NCBI GenBank assembly: GCA_947629825.1
Contig: CANRFF010000005.1
Coordinates: 1-64,000, forward strand
Length of the DNA stretch: 64,000 nt
From: an uncultured Anaeroplasmataceae bacterium
Lineage (GTDB): Bacteria; Bacillota_I; Bacilli_A; Acholeplasmatales; Anaeroplasmataceae
Direction: 5' to 3'
In this document: one piece after another, positions 50,857 through 60,805 of the stretch
Layout: the number at the start of each line of letters is the position of its first letter
Numbering within the stretch: position 1 is the stretch's first letter
Notes under the pieces: generated by a model
What the model was told of the DNA's origin: nothing
The model's input: the letters and a program-made list of their open reading frames with translations, nothing else
Database searches by the model: none
Translations under genes and position numbers: made by a program

Positions 50857-51489
50857 ATGGAAGACAAAGAACAAACATATGAAGCGGCTGCCAATCGGTT
50901 GGCAGGCGGTTTTATCGCTTTTTTACCGATTGACGATGAGATCAATGCACCGCTATTGAAACCCAATGACAAAGTCGCTCTTTTGAAAGTGGATCGGCTT
51001 CACCCGAGAGATTTTATTTTCTATGAACAAAAGGGACATTTCTTTATTCGACGAATCATTCAGATCAAAGAAAATTCCTATTTCGTCTGCGGAGATAAAG
51101 AAAAAGAGGTCCGTTATGTCAATCAAGCGGAAATTTTAGGAAAAATCATATCGAGAGAACGGGGAGTCAAACGCCTGTCTTTTCAGTTGAAACGCCGGAA
51201 AAAATTCTATACGTTCAAAAAGATGTTGAAAGGGAAAATGTTGTTGAGAAATCATCCGATTTACGAAGATGAAACCTCCCTTTCGAATACTTATGAATTG
51301 GCTCTTCAACAAAAGAAAAAGAACGAGGAAGAGAAAAAGTCCGTTTCACCGCAGATCACGGAAAATTCCAAGGATTTACGACTGGAAAAAGAACTTTCCG
51401 TTTTTAAAAGCCCGACGGAACGGGTTCGGGAATATATGGCTTCCTCACAGGAAAATAAAATTCAAAACGGAACTGATAATGAAAACTAG
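50857..51489 (+). CDS. S24/S26 peptidase-like protein lacking the catalytic dyad
   Basis: This 210-residue protein has a beta-rich N-terminal domain (about 20-110) with the signal peptidase I-like order: LLKPNDKVAL, LHPRDFIFYE, FIRRIIQIKEN, FVCGDKE and ILGKIISRERG. The usual SM (Ser) motif and lysine are absent (APLLKPND at the first site, FIRRII at the second). No membrane helix is seen. A basic, then Glu-rich C-terminal extension of about 85 residues follows. It probably no longer cleaves. Confidence 0.6.
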   Translation: MEDKEQTYEAAANRLAGGFIAFLPIDDEINAPLLKPNDKVALLKVDRLHPRDFIFYEQKGHFFIRRIIQIKENSYFVCGDKEKEVRYVNQAEILGKIISRERGVKRLSFQLKRRKKFYTFKKMLKGKMLLRNHPIYEDETSLSNTYELALQQKKKNEEEKKSVSPQITENSKDLRLEKELSVFKSPTERVREYMASSQENKIQNGTDNEN

Positions 51490-51503
51490 ATAATATATTT
51501 AAT

Positions 51504-51535
51504 AAAAACGTCAAACAAGACGTTTTTATTTTTCT
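51504..51535 (+). terminator. intrinsic terminator
   Basis: AAAAACGTC/GACGTTTTT stem with loop AAACAA and a T-rich tail, 15 bases after the S24/S26-like gene. Confidence 0.88.
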
Positions 51536-51572
51536 TATGGTTTTTAAAACTAAATAATTTTTGAAAACTCTT

Positions 51573-51752
51573 TGACAAACTTTTCAAAAATTGTGGTATA
51601 ATAAAAATACTCGACCGAAAACGAAAAAAAAAATAATTCGAAACATAACTAGTTTTTAAAACCAGATATTGAAATGATATCTTTTTATTTCTATTTTTTA
51701 AAAGTAGATAATATGGTTTTTATGAACACATAGGAATTGAAAGGAGTAACAT
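51573..51752 (+). promoter_or_regulatory. promoter and structured leader of the nucleoside kinase gene
   Basis: TTGACA and an extended -10 TGGTATAAT (19-base spacing) lie near 51573-51602. In the leader of about 145 bases AGATAT (51664-51669) can pair with ATATCT (51677-51682), followed by T residues, or AAAACCA (51658-51664) can pair with TGGTTTT (51714-51720). The two pairings exclude each other, as in an attenuator, but both are short and AT-rich. Confidence 0.4.
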
Positions 51753-53396
51753 ATGAAAGTTATCATTCAGGGAAAAGAAAAAGAATTTCCAAGCGGAACA
51801 AGATTATTGGAGATGATCGAAGGAGATCCTTACCGATACCAAGCGGCAAGAGTAAACAATCGGATTCGGGAATTGGATTATATTTTATCTCAAGATGCCA
51901 CTGTGGAATGGTTGTCTTTGGATGATACGGATGCGGTGAATATTTATCAGTCGACCCTCCGTTATTTATTGGTTATGGCAACCAAAAGAGTGATCCCTCA
52001 GGCGAGAATTGTTTTCAATTACAGTGTTTCCCGCTCTATTTTCGCAAGCGTATCCAATATCAACCACCCGTTCTTACAGTCAGATCTGGACTTGATTCAA
52101 AAGGAATTGGAAAAGATCATCGAGGCAAATTTGCCGATTAAAAGATTCAGTGTTTCCAAAGAAGAGGCCCGGGATTTTTATCAAAAAATCGGCTATAAGG
52201 ATAAGGTGCGGATTTTGAATTATCGTCCGGAAGAGTCGGTGCATATGTATGAGTGCGACGGATATAAAAATTATATGTTCGGATATATGTTGCCGACGAC
52301 GAAATTCATCAAAAAATATGCGGTTCATTTGTATTCTCCGGGATTTATCATTCAATACCCGAGAGCAGAAGAAAAAGGGGAAATTCCGCCTTTTAAAGAT
52401 GAAAAAGTCTTTCAGGCGGCGCTTCGGGAAGCGAATGTCTGGGGGAATATCACTTCTTCCAGTTCGATTTATCAGATGAATGAATTGATTGAGGAAAATA
52501 AGGCGTTGGAATTCATCAATCTCTGTGAAACCCGCCACAACAATCAACTGGCCGAACTGGGACAGAAGATTCTTCACAGTCCGGATATTCGTCTGATTGC
52601 GGTCGCAGGACCTTCTTCGAGCGGAAAAACCACCTTTACCAACCGCTTGCGAATCGAATTGAAAAGTTTGGGATTGGATCCGCTGATGATCAGTGTCGAT
52701 GATTTTTATCAATCTCATGAACTCACTCCGAAAGACGAAGACGGAAAACCGGATTTCGAACATATTCAGGCGTTGGATTTAGCACTTTTCAACGACGTCA
52801 TTTATAAATTGATTGCCGGAGAAGAAGTTTGCTTGCCGAAATATGATTTCAAATCTCAGAAACGGACGTTCCAAGCCCCGATTCGTCTTTTGAAGCACCA
52901 ACTGATTATGATTGAGGGGATTCATGCGTTGAATGACGAACTCACTCCGTCCATTTCCAACGAATTGAAATTCAAGATTTATATTGCCCCGCAGGCTCAA
53001 TTGCGAATCGATGACCATAACCCGATTTCGATTTCGGATATTCGGTTGATTCGCCGGATGGTTCGGGACTTCGAATCGAGAAATGCCCCTTGCGAACAGA
53101 CGATCGAAATGTGGCCGTCGGTCAGAAGAGGAGAATTCAAATGGATTTATCCATACCAGTCCAATGCGGATTTTGTATTCAACTCGGAACTGTCCTATGA
53201 GCTTTGCGTACTGAAAAAACATGCATTGCCGCTGTTGGAATCGGTTCCTGCAGACAGCAGATATTTCGTGACGGCCAATCGGCTGATCAAGTTTTTGAAA
53301 TACTTCAAGGAAATTTCGGATAAGTGGGTACCTTGCAATTCGATTTTAAGAGAGTTTATCGGCGGTTCCATATTTTATACGGAAGATAAGATTTAA
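51753..53396 (+). CDS. nucleoside (uridine) kinase with N-terminal TGS/ThrRS-like domains
   Basis: This 547-residue protein has a TGS-like domain (residues 1-65), a ThrRS second-additional-domain-like region (about 70-240) and a P-loop kinase of the uridine kinase/PRK family: GPSSSGKTTF near 290, SVDDFYQ, and IEGIHALND. Such fusions are common in Clostridia and Erysipelotrichia. It probably phosphorylates a nucleoside. The role of the synthetase-like part is unknown. The start follows AAAGGAG. Confidence 0.87.
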   Translation: MKVIIQGKEKEFPSGTRLLEMIEGDPYRYQAARVNNRIRELDYILSQDATVEWLSLDDTDAVNIYQSTLRYLLVMATKRVIPQARIVFNYSVSRSIFASVSNINHPFLQSDLDLIQKELEKIIEANLPIKRFSVSKEEARDFYQKIGYKDKVRILNYRPEESVHMYECDGYKNYMFGYMLPTTKFIKKYAVHLYSPGFIIQYPRAEEKGEIPPFKDEKVFQAALREANVWGNITSSSSIYQMNELIEENKALEFINLCETRHNNQLAELGQKILHSPDIRLIAVAGPSSSGKTTFTNRLRIELKSLGLDPLMISVDDFYQSHELTPKDEDGKPDFEHIQALDLALFNDVIYKLIAGEEVCLPKYDFKSQKRTFQAPIRLLKHQLIMIEGIHALNDELTPSISNELKFKIYIAPQAQLRIDDHNPISISDIRLIRRMVRDFESRNAPCEQTIEMWPSVRRGEFKWIYPYQSNADFVFNSELSYELCVLKKHALPLLESVPADSRYFVTANRLIKFLKYFKEISDKWVPCNSILREFIGGSIFYTEDKI

Positions 53397-53416
53397 GGCG
53401 TTTTAAACGCCTTTTT
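53395..53416 (+). terminator. intrinsic terminator
   Basis: AAGGCGTT/AACGCCTT hairpin with T run, overlapping the stop of the kinase gene. Confidence 0.88.
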
Positions 53417-53468
53417 CATTGAATTGATAAGGAAATTTTGATATAATGAAAAAAATGGTGGTGAAAGC

Positions 53469-54554
53469 ATGCATTGTTTGGAAAACATTCAAAGAATCTC
53501 TTATCCGTCGGACTTGGTCATGGATTTGACGGAACTTTATCGTTTCAAAGGAAAAGACTTTTATTATGAAGATATTTTCAAACAGGAGTTGGCAACCATC
53601 GTCAAGGATACAATTGAAAAAGATGCTTTTTATGCCGCCAGAATCCTGAATCTTTCCATTACCGAAAATCGCTTGCGTTTGCTGATCCGGAAAAATGCCA
53701 CTCCGAAAACGAATGATGAAAAAATCTTATGTCATTTAAAAGAAGTATTTCAAATCATTCAGGAAAAAGGAACCGATCTGGAATTGACTTCCAATGAATT
53801 TTTGGCGCTTTCCAAACGGATTTTCGGAGATACGAAAAATATCGGATATGCGAGTGAAACCATCGAAGTTCAAGTCAATTTGCTGACGGAGAAAAAGAAA
53901 GTATCTTTGAGAGGAAAACTGGACGAAATGCTTTCTTTATATAAAAAGCTTCTCAACGGTCGTCAAGTCGAACCGACGCAACTTGCGACAAATCTGTTTA
54001 TCGATATTACCAATACAAAAGTATATACCTCGGACAACGAGTTTTTGAATTTACTGATTTATTATGCCTTGTTGTTCAAAGAACGGTTCCATGTGTTCAA
54101 ATATGTCAGTTTCTTCGAAAGTTATTATGAACATTCGGAAGAATTCGAAAATGCGGTCGTATCTGCCAGCTTCAACTGGGAACATGGTTTTTCCCAAACG
54201 GCGATTTTGAATCGACTGACCATTCAGATGATGCTGGAAGGGTATCGCCGGATCGAACAAAAAACGGATGAACATCATTTCGATAAAAAGCTTCGGAAAA
54301 TCGACAATGTGGAAAGTACGATTCTTTTGGGAATGAATCAAATCTTTACCAAAGAAGAAATCAGAAACAAACACCCGTATCTATCCGACTCGACGATCAA
54401 TCGGGCGTTGGAGAATTTAAAGAAACAAGATAAAATCCGACCGAACGGAACCGGGCGTTCTGCCACTTGGATCCGGATCACAGAAGACGACATGTTCGAT
54501 CGGAAGAATCATCAGATGAGCCTGTTCGAGTATATGATGGAAGAAGAAAAATAA
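53469..54554 (+). CDS. Fic-like protein without the AMPylation motif, with winged helix
   Basis: This 361-residue soluble protein has an N-terminal helical part resembling Fic (ARILNLSITENRLRLLI), a segment like the helices after the Fic core (FKYVSFFESYYEHSEEFE...FNWEHG), and a C-terminal winged helix (FTKEEIRNKHPYLSDSTINRALENL). The hallmark HPFxDGNGR is absent, so AMP transfer is unlikely. It may act as a DNA-binding regulator. It is flanked by terminators and is probably monocistronic. Confidence 0.6.
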   Translation: MHCLENIQRISYPSDLVMDLTELYRFKGKDFYYEDIFKQELATIVKDTIEKDAFYAARILNLSITENRLRLLIRKNATPKTNDEKILCHLKEVFQIIQEKGTDLELTSNEFLALSKRIFGDTKNIGYASETIEVQVNLLTEKKKVSLRGKLDEMLSLYKKLLNGRQVEPTQLATNLFIDITNTKVYTSDNEFLNLLIYYALLFKERFHVFKYVSFFESYYEHSEEFENAVVSASFNWEHGFSQTAILNRLTIQMMLEGYRRIEQKTDEHHFDKKLRKIDNVESTILLGMNQIFTKEEIRNKHPYLSDSTINRALENLKKQDKIRPNGTGRSATWIRITEDDMFDRKNHQMSLFEYMMEEEK

Positions 54555-55224
<670 letters not shown>

Positions 55225-55266
55225 ATAAAGAAAAAAGCCAGATAAACCAATTTGTTTTATCTGGCT
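55225..55266 (-). terminator. terminator of the alcohol dehydrogenase operon
   Basis: Read on the minus strand, an 11-bp stem AGCCAGATAAA/TTTATCTGGCT with an 8- to 9-base loop is followed by TTTTTTCTTT. Confidence 0.9.
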
Positions 55267-55298
55267 ATCTGGTATTGTAAACTATTTCTTTTTTGAAA

Positions 55299-56477
55299 TT
55301 ATTTTTGGTTGCTTAAGACAAAGATCCGATAGGCAGTCTCTTCATCAACGGGTATCAGATCTTGAATGATTCTTTTGCCGTGAAAACTGAAATTTTCGGC
55401 AAGACTTCGGTAGGCTTCCGGATCGATTCCCAGTTCATTCATCCCGGTTGGCATTCCGATATCTTTAAAAAATTTCCGCAATCGGACGATACCTTCCAAA
55501 GCGGCTTTTTCCGGTTCCGTGTTTTTGTCTACGTCCATCACTTCATAGGCGAATTGAGCAAATCTTAAAATATCATGGGGATAGGCGATTTTTGCCCATG
55601 CCGGCCAAATAGCCGCAAGGCCTGCCCCATGGGCGACATTGTCATACATTCCGCTGATTTCATGTTCCAGTTGGTGTACGGACATCACAAAATTTCTTCC
55701 GCAGGAAGTCAGTCCGTTATGACTTAAGCTGTTGGCCCACATCAGGGTGGCTCTGGCTTCATAGTTTTTCGGATCTTTTATTGCCGTTTTTCCCGCATCG
55801 AGAACGGACTTCATGAGGGATAGGGCGATTCGATCCGTCAAAATCGTATCGGAACCTTGCGAAAAATATCGTTCGAGCGTATGCATCAGAATATCGACGA
55901 TTCCGCAAGCCGTTTGGTATGCGGATACGGTATAGGAAAGTTCCGGATTCAGTATGGCAAACAAAGGTCGATTCCATTCGCTGTTAAAACCTCTTTTTTC
56001 TTTGGTTCGTTCATTGGTAATAACACAAGAATCCGACATATCCGAACCAGAAGCGGCAATGGTTAAAATCACTCCTACCGGTAAATGATCTTGAGGAATT
56101 TCTTCTTTGACGGAAAATTTCCACGGGGAAAAAGAAACTTTGGCGCCGACCGCAATCGCTTTGGCCGAATCGATGACGGATCCTCCGCCGACGGCTAAAA
56201 TCAAATCGACATTTTCTTTTTTCGCCAAGGCGACGCCTTCTTCGACCAAGGACAGTTTCGGGTTCGGCATGACGCCTCCGAGTTCGACATAGTCGATGTC
56301 GGCCTCTTTTAACTGGTAAATGATTTTATCATATAATCCATTTTGAAAGATCGACGATTGCCCGTAATGAAATAGTACTTTGCGGACGGAATAACTTTTT
56401 AAAATCTCTTTTAAATGATCTTCTTGATTTTTGCCGAAAAATACTTTTGTCGGCGTATAATAAGTGAAATTATTCAT
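55299..56477 (-). CDS. iron-containing alcohol dehydrogenase (BdhA/YqhD-like)
   Basis: This 392-residue cytosolic enzyme reduces aldehydes to alcohols, often with NADPH. It has a Rossmann-like N-terminal domain (AVGGGSVIDSAKAIAVG, the nucleotide loop) and a helical metal domain (QTACGIVDILMHTLERYF, SVHQLEHEISGMYD and NVAHGAGLAAIWPAW) that carry the Asp/His iron ligands. This form is typical of butanol dehydrogenases of anaerobes. It overlaps deoB by 8 bases and is the last gene of that operon. Confidence 0.92.
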   Translation of the reverse strand: MNNFTYYTPTKVFFGKNQEDHLKEILKSYSVRKVLFHYGQSSIFQNGLYDKIIYQLKEADIDYVELGGVMPNPKLSLVEEGVALAKKENVDLILAVGGGSVIDSAKAIAVGAKVSFSPWKFSVKEEIPQDHLPVGVILTIAASGSDMSDSCVITNERTKEKRGFNSEWNRPLFAILNPELSYTVSAYQTACGIVDILMHTLERYFSQGSDTILTDRIALSLMKSVLDAGKTAIKDPKNYEARATLMWANSLSHNGLTSCGRNFVMSVHQLEHEISGMYDNVAHGAGLAAIWPAWAKIAYPHDILRFAQFAYEVMDVDKNTEPEKAALEGIVRLRKFFKDIGMPTGMNELGIDPEAYRSLAENFSFHGKRIIQDLIPVDEETAYRIFVLSNQK

Positions 56478-57651
56478 AAAGCAGTTCCTCTAAAAAGGAA
56501 GTTCCGATTTTTTGCGAAGGCACTTGGAAATTTTGAGCGATCGTCTGCCCGATATCGGCAAAACTTTTCCTTGTTTTCAGATCTTTTCCGGTTTTGTTTT
56601 TGACATAGGCTAAAATCGGAACGTATTCTCTGGTATGATCGGTGCCTTTCCAAGTCGGGTCATTTCCATGGTCTGCCGTGATAATCAATAAGTCGTTTTC
56701 ATTCAAAAACGGCAATAACGCCGACAGATCTCTGTCGAATTCTTCCAAAGAGGCTTTGTATCCGAAAGGATCTCTCCGGTGTCCGTAAAGTGCATCGAAA
56801 TCTACCAGATTGACAAAGCACAGTCCGTGAAAATCTTTTTGGGCCACTTCGGTCAAAATCCGCATTCCGTCATGATTGGAAACGGATTTATAAGCTTCCG
56901 TGATTCCGCATCCGTTGAAAATATCTTTGATTTTCCCGATGGAAATCACATCATATGAGGCTTTTTTGAGTTCATCCAACGTCGTTGTCGTCGTGGGAGA
57001 TAATGCATAATCATGGCGATTGGGCGTTCTTTGGAACGTATCTTTGGTTTCTCCGATAAATGGTCTTGCGATAATTCTTCCGACACGATATTCTTCCTTC
57101 AGGCACAGTTCTCTTGCGATACTGCAACACCGATACAGTTCTTCTAACCCGAAATATTTTTCATGGGCGGCGATTTGCAAGACACTGTCTGCGGAGGTAT
57201 AGACAATCATCGCTTTTGTTTTGATGTGTTCTTCTCCCAATTCTTTTAAAATTTCCGTACCGGAAGCGGCCACATTTCCGATAATTTTATGACCGGTTTT
57301 TTCTTCCAGCAAACGAATCAGTTCTTGGGGAAAACCGGTATCCGTAAAGGTTTTGAATGGTTTGGTGGTGTGAACTCCCATCATTTCCCAGTGTCCGGTC
57401 ATGGTATCTTTTCCGGTGGACAGTTCGTCGGCTTTGGCATAAAATGCCAGAGGATGAGTGTTTTTCTCAACGCCGATGATGTCTGTGAGATTTCCGTATC
57501 CGAAAGATTCCAATGTCGGCAAAAATAAGCCGCCGGCAGCCGTGGAAATGTGCCGGATGGTATTTGCTCCGTCATCGCCGTAAAGATGGCTTAAAGGGGC
57601 GGTTCCGCACCCTACGGAGTCCATTACGATGCAAAATACTCTTTGAAACAT
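56470..57651 (-). CDS. deoB: phosphopentomutase
   Basis: This 393-residue manganese enzyme interconverts ribose 1- and 5-phosphate in nucleoside breakdown. It has the alkaline-phosphatase-like core (VMDSVGCGTAP at the start, DTMTGHWEMMG with the phosphorylated Thr, and ITADHGNDPTWKGTDHTREY). Length is normal. It follows xerD by one base. XerD-DeoB is a conserved gene pair in Bacilli. Confidence 0.95.
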   Translation of the reverse strand: MFQRVFCIVMDSVGCGTAPLSHLYGDDGANTIRHISTAAGGLFLPTLESFGYGNLTDIIGVEKNTHPLAFYAKADELSTGKDTMTGHWEMMGVHTTKPFKTFTDTGFPQELIRLLEEKTGHKIIGNVAASGTEILKELGEEHIKTKAMIVYTSADSVLQIAAHEKYFGLEELYRCCSIARELCLKEEYRVGRIIARPFIGETKDTFQRTPNRHDYALSPTTTTTLDELKKASYDVISIGKIKDIFNGCGITEAYKSVSNHDGMRILTEVAQKDFHGLCFVNLVDFDALYGHRRDPFGYKASLEEFDRDLSALLPFLNENDLLIITADHGNDPTWKGTDHTREYVPILAYVKNKTGKDLKTRKSFADIGQTIAQNFQVPSQKIGTSFLEELLYE

Positions 57652-57652
57652 A

Positions 57653-58576
57653 CTATTGTTCCTCCTTTTTGTTTCTGGTTGCCATTGGATGAGTGTTCTG
57701 ATACATTTCTTTCAAATGGCTTTTATCGATATGAGTATAAATTTGTGTTGTCGAAATATCTTCATGTCCCAAAAGTTCTTGTACGACTCTTAAGTCGGTA
57801 CCTCCTTCCAGAAGGTGAGTGGCAAAACTGTGGCGAATCGTATGTGGAGAAATTTCTTTGGTAATTCCGACATTTTTGGCGGTTTCCACAATCAATTTGT
57901 ATAAGGATTGTCTGGAAATTTCATTTCCCTGATAATTGTAAAAAAGGATGTTTCCTCCCTTTTTGGAAAGATGTGGTCTTCCTTTTTCCATATAATTTCT
58001 CAACGCAACAACCGCCATTTGTCCCAAAGGTACCATTCGCTCTTTGTTTCCTTTGCCGATGACGGTAATATATTGCTCCCGCAAATGAATATCCGAAGTT
58101 TTCAAATGTACGAGTTCGGAAATCCGCAGACCCGAAGCGTAAAGAGTTTCGAGCATGGCCTTATTCCGTAGTCCCAAAGGAGTATCGGTCGATATGGAAT
58201 CAATCATCGATGCGATTTCTTCTTTGGTTAAAACAACCGGCAGGGGCTTTTCGGATTTCGGTAAATCCACCCATTTGGCCGGATCTTTTTCCGTGATTTG
58301 TTCCGTAAATAAAAATTTATGAAATTCTTTGATCGCAATGATTTTTCTTGCGATGGTCGTTTTGGACATTTCTTTTCGTTTCAAAGAAGCGATATAACGG
58401 GTAATATGAGTTTCGGTGATTTCATCGACGGATTGAACCTGTTGGACTTCTTTTAAAAATATGCCGTAAAAATTCAAGTCGGTCAGATATGCCTCGACGG
58501 TTTTCGGGCTCAGTCTTTTTTCGGTTTGCAGGAAATATCGGAAATCGGAAAACTCATAAAATTGCACTTCTTTCAT
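57653..58576 (-). CDS. xerD: tyrosine recombinase XerD/XerC
   Basis: This 307-residue recombinase resolves chromosome dimers at dif. It has an N-terminal SAM-like core-binding domain (about 5-95) and a catalytic domain with Arg in ASGLRISEL, HTIRHSFATHLL and the tyrosine in TTQIYTHID. The ATG at 58576 follows GAGGTG, and the GTG at 58585 is part of that site. Its position before deoB supports XerD rather than an element integrase. Confidence 0.92.
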   Translation of the reverse strand: MKEVQFYEFSDFRYFLQTEKRLSPKTVEAYLTDLNFYGIFLKEVQQVQSVDEITETHITRYIASLKRKEMSKTTIARKIIAIKEFHKFLFTEQITEKDPAKWVDLPKSEKPLPVVLTKEEIASMIDSISTDTPLGLRNKAMLETLYASGLRISELVHLKTSDIHLREQYITVIGKGNKERMVPLGQMAVVALRNYMEKGRPHLSKKGGNILFYNYQGNEISRQSLYKLIVETAKNVGITKEISPHTIRHSFATHLLEGGTDLRVVQELLGHEDISTTQIYTHIDKSHLKEMYQNTHPMATRNKKEEQ

Positions 58577-58581
58577 CAAAT

Positions 58582-59676
58582 TCACCTCACAAATGTCTCG
58601 AAAACCAAGTTGGAAACCAAAATTTTGTCATCCTTAATTCTTATTATATCATTTTTAAACTCAATCAAACCCATTTTTTTTAATTGATACAAATCAAAAT
58701 CCCGTTCCGGAGAACAGCCGAATTTTTGAACATAGTCCCGAATCGATACTCCCTGTCGTTTGCGCAATCCCAGAAGAAAAAATTCTTTTTTCGCTTCGGA
58801 AAAAGAAATCCATTCCTTCTGTTTGAGAAAATGGTCGAAATAAAGGGGTAAAACGGATTCGTTTTCATACCGGTATCGCTCGATATAACCGCAGGCCGAC
58901 GCCCCGATTCCGACATATTCCTCGCAGTTCCAATATCCCAAATTATGAATGGATTCATAGCCTTTTTTGGCATAGTTACTGATTTCATAGGCTTGAAAAT
59001 CCGTGGAAGAAAGGCGTTTTTGCAGATACTCATACATATCTGCCACCAGATCGTCATTCGGAACGGAAATGGCGTTTTTGCGAAGTTGATGAAATAAAAT
59101 GGTCTTTTCTTCGACAATCAAACTGTAATAGGACAAATGGGTAATCGGTAATGCCAAAACCTGTTCAACATCGGCTTTGAAGTCCTCCATGGTCTGTCCC
59201 GGAAGTCCGTACATCATATCCAAATTGATATTTTGAATCTGTTTATGAACGAGCATCCGAATGGCTTCTTTGACGTTTTCCACCGTATGTTTTCTGCGGA
59301 TTTTTTTCAAAATGGACTCCTGAAACGTCTGAACGCCGATACTGATCCGATTGATCTTCATTCTGGCAAAAAGCGCCGTTTGTTGTTCGGTCAATAATTC
59401 CGGGTTGATTTCTATGGTATTTTCCGTCGATTTTTTCAAATAAGGCAAAAGCGCCAAAAGCAATCTTCGCAAATTGGAATAACTCAGACTGTTCGGTGTC
59501 CCGCCACCGATGTATACCGAGGTAACGTCTTTCAAATATTTTCTTTTTCGGTTCAGTTCCTTAAGTAAAATGTCGATATACTGCGTCTGGACCTCTTCTG
59601 TTGCGATCTGTTTGGCAAAATCGCAGTAACTGCAGATATTTTTACAAAAAGGGATATGGATATAAAAACCTTTCAT
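58582..59676 (-). CDS. hemW: HemW-like radical SAM protein
   Basis: This 364-residue radical SAM protein is related to anaerobic coproporphyrinogen oxidase (HemN). The start MKGFYIHIPFCKNICSYCDF has the CxxxCxxC cluster motif. YIGGGTPN and RISIGVQTFQ are family motifs, and a C-terminal winged domain follows. It lacks the extra N-terminal segment of HemN, and it more likely inserts or traffics heme as HemW does. The ATG at 59676 follows AGGAGG. It is first of the hemW-xerD-deoB-adh operon on the minus strand. Confidence 0.9.
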   Translation of the reverse strand: MKGFYIHIPFCKNICSYCDFAKQIATEEVQTQYIDILLKELNRKRKYLKDVTSVYIGGGTPNSLSYSNLRRLLLALLPYLKKSTENTIEINPELLTEQQTALFARMKINRISIGVQTFQESILKKIRRKHTVENVKEAIRMLVHKQIQNINLDMMYGLPGQTMEDFKADVEQVLALPITHLSYYSLIVEEKTILFHQLRKNAISVPNDDLVADMYEYLQKRLSSTDFQAYEISNYAKKGYESIHNLGYWNCEEYVGIGASACGYIERYRYENESVLPLYFDHFLKQKEWISFSEAKKEFFLLGLRKRQGVSIRDYVQKFGCSPERDFDLYQLKKMGLIEFKNDIIRIKDDKILVSNLVFETFVR

Positions 59677-59747
59677 CAGAGGCCCTCCTTTGCGTCGGAA
59701 ATCTGTTTTTATTATAACATAATGCACGGAAAATAAAATATTTTGGT

Positions 59748-59776
59748 TTACAAATGTAAAAATTATGTCTATAATA
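59748..59776 (+). promoter_or_regulatory. mscL promoter
   Basis: TTTACA, a 17-base spacer and TATAAT, about 25 bases before the start of mscL. Confidence 0.72.
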
Positions 59777-59801
59777 GTCTTATATGGAGGTTAAATGGGG
59801 A

Positions 59802-60332
59802 ATGAAAAAATTTTTCTCAGAATTTAAGGCATTCATCACTCGCGGGAATATCTTGGATCTGGCAGTCGGTGTCATTATCGGTGGCGCATTCAATGCGATC
59901 GTTACCACACTGAATGCAAAGATTCTCATGCCACTGGTCAATTGGGCTCTTTCTCATATTCCGGGAATGGAATCGGGGCTTTATACGATTTTGCCGAATT
60001 CCGTTCTTGCCGACGCAACTGCAGCTCAGGATGCGGTTACATTGGGGCCGGACGGGCTTTCGTATACGGTATTGAATTATATCGATTGGAGTGCTTTCAT
60101 TGAGTCGATTTTGAACTTCTTCTTTATTGCTCTTACTTTGTTTATCATTGTCAAAGTGGCTATGGTATTGAGTCAAAAGAGAAAAGCTTTGGAAGAAAAG
60201 TTAAGAAAAGAACATCAGGAAGAAGTTGTCGAAGAAGCTGCTATTGAACCGGAACCAACACCGGATCCGGTCGTAACGTTACTCGAAGAAATCAGAGATA
60301 CCTTAAAAGAAAAAGACAAGAGTGGAAAATAA
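59802..60332 (+). CDS. mscL: large-conductance mechanosensitive channel
   Basis: This 176-residue channel opens on hypo-osmotic stress. The first helix (FKAFITRGNILDLAVGVIIGGAF) is written here only in part as RGNILDLAVGVIIG, the MscL signature. The second helix is about 100-122, and an acidic cytoplasmic tail (EEVVEEAAIEPEPTP) follows. The periplasmic loop is longer than in E. coli, so the protein exceeds the usual 130-150 residues. The ATG at 59802 is preceded by TGGGGA. Confidence 0.93.
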   Translation: MKKFFSEFKAFITRGNILDLAVGVIIGGAFNAIVTTLNAKILMPLVNWALSHIPGMESGLYTILPNSVLADATAAQDAVTLGPDGLSYTVLNYIDWSAFIESILNFFFIALTLFIIVKVAMVLSQKRKALEEKLRKEHQEEVVEEAAIEPEPTPDPVVTLLEEIRDTLKEKDKSGK

Positions 60333-60335
60333 TAA

Positions 60336-60366
60336 GAAAAGGAATTCCGAAGAATTCCTTTTTTTA
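60336..60366. terminator. bidirectional terminator
   Basis: AAAAGGAATTC/GAATTCCTTTT with loop CGAA and T run, shared by mscL and the convergent thiT operon. Confidence 0.9.
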
Positions 60367-60367
60367 T

Positions 60368-60805
60368 TTACTTCTTCTTTTCTTCCAAGCATCGAAAGAT
60401 AAAAAATACCAATAGCGATGTACTGAACAAAAACCACCAAAAATAACCTTCGATATCGCCCCATGCAAGTTCAAACGGGTTTCCGTCCCAAAGTTCGTTG
60501 ACGGCTTTCGCAACGTCTTTCAGTAAGGTAAACAGACCGTAACAAGCATGAAAACCGGTCGTAGCAAGTGCCGTAATCGTCAAGGTTTTGGAAAAATCCT
60601 TGTTTTTGATTTCTCCGTAAAGAACCAAAACACAAACGAAAACCAAAATTCCCGCCGTCAGCATCAAAAACAAACAATCGGTATCAAATCCGATGCCGAA
60701 ATATCCCCATTCGTCTTTATATGAATAAAAAGAACGAATGTATTCCACTAGAGAATAAATGAACAATAAACCGCTGGTTACAACTAACGCAATTTTCTTT
60801 TTCAT
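60368..60805 (-). CDS. membrane protein co-transcribed with thiT
   Basis: This 145-residue protein has four hydrophobic segments with acidic loops (DVAKAVNELWDGNPF). The start overlaps the thiT stop (ATGA), so it is under the same TPP riboswitch. I recognise no family. A role linked to thiamine uptake is inferred from position only. Confidence 0.65.
   Translation of the reverse strand: MKKKIALVVTSGLLFIYSLVEYIRSFYSYKDEWGYFGIGFDTDCLFLMLTAGILVFVCVLVLYGEIKNKDFSKTLTITALATTGFHACYGLFTLLKDVAKAVNELWDGNPFELAWGDIEGYFWWFLFSTSLLVFFIFRCLEEKKK

Noticed and set aside
57653-58576. XerD-like recombinase as an integrase of a mobile element
   Set aside because: It lies in the conserved xerD-deoB arrangement with core-like codon use and no flanking att repeats or cargo.
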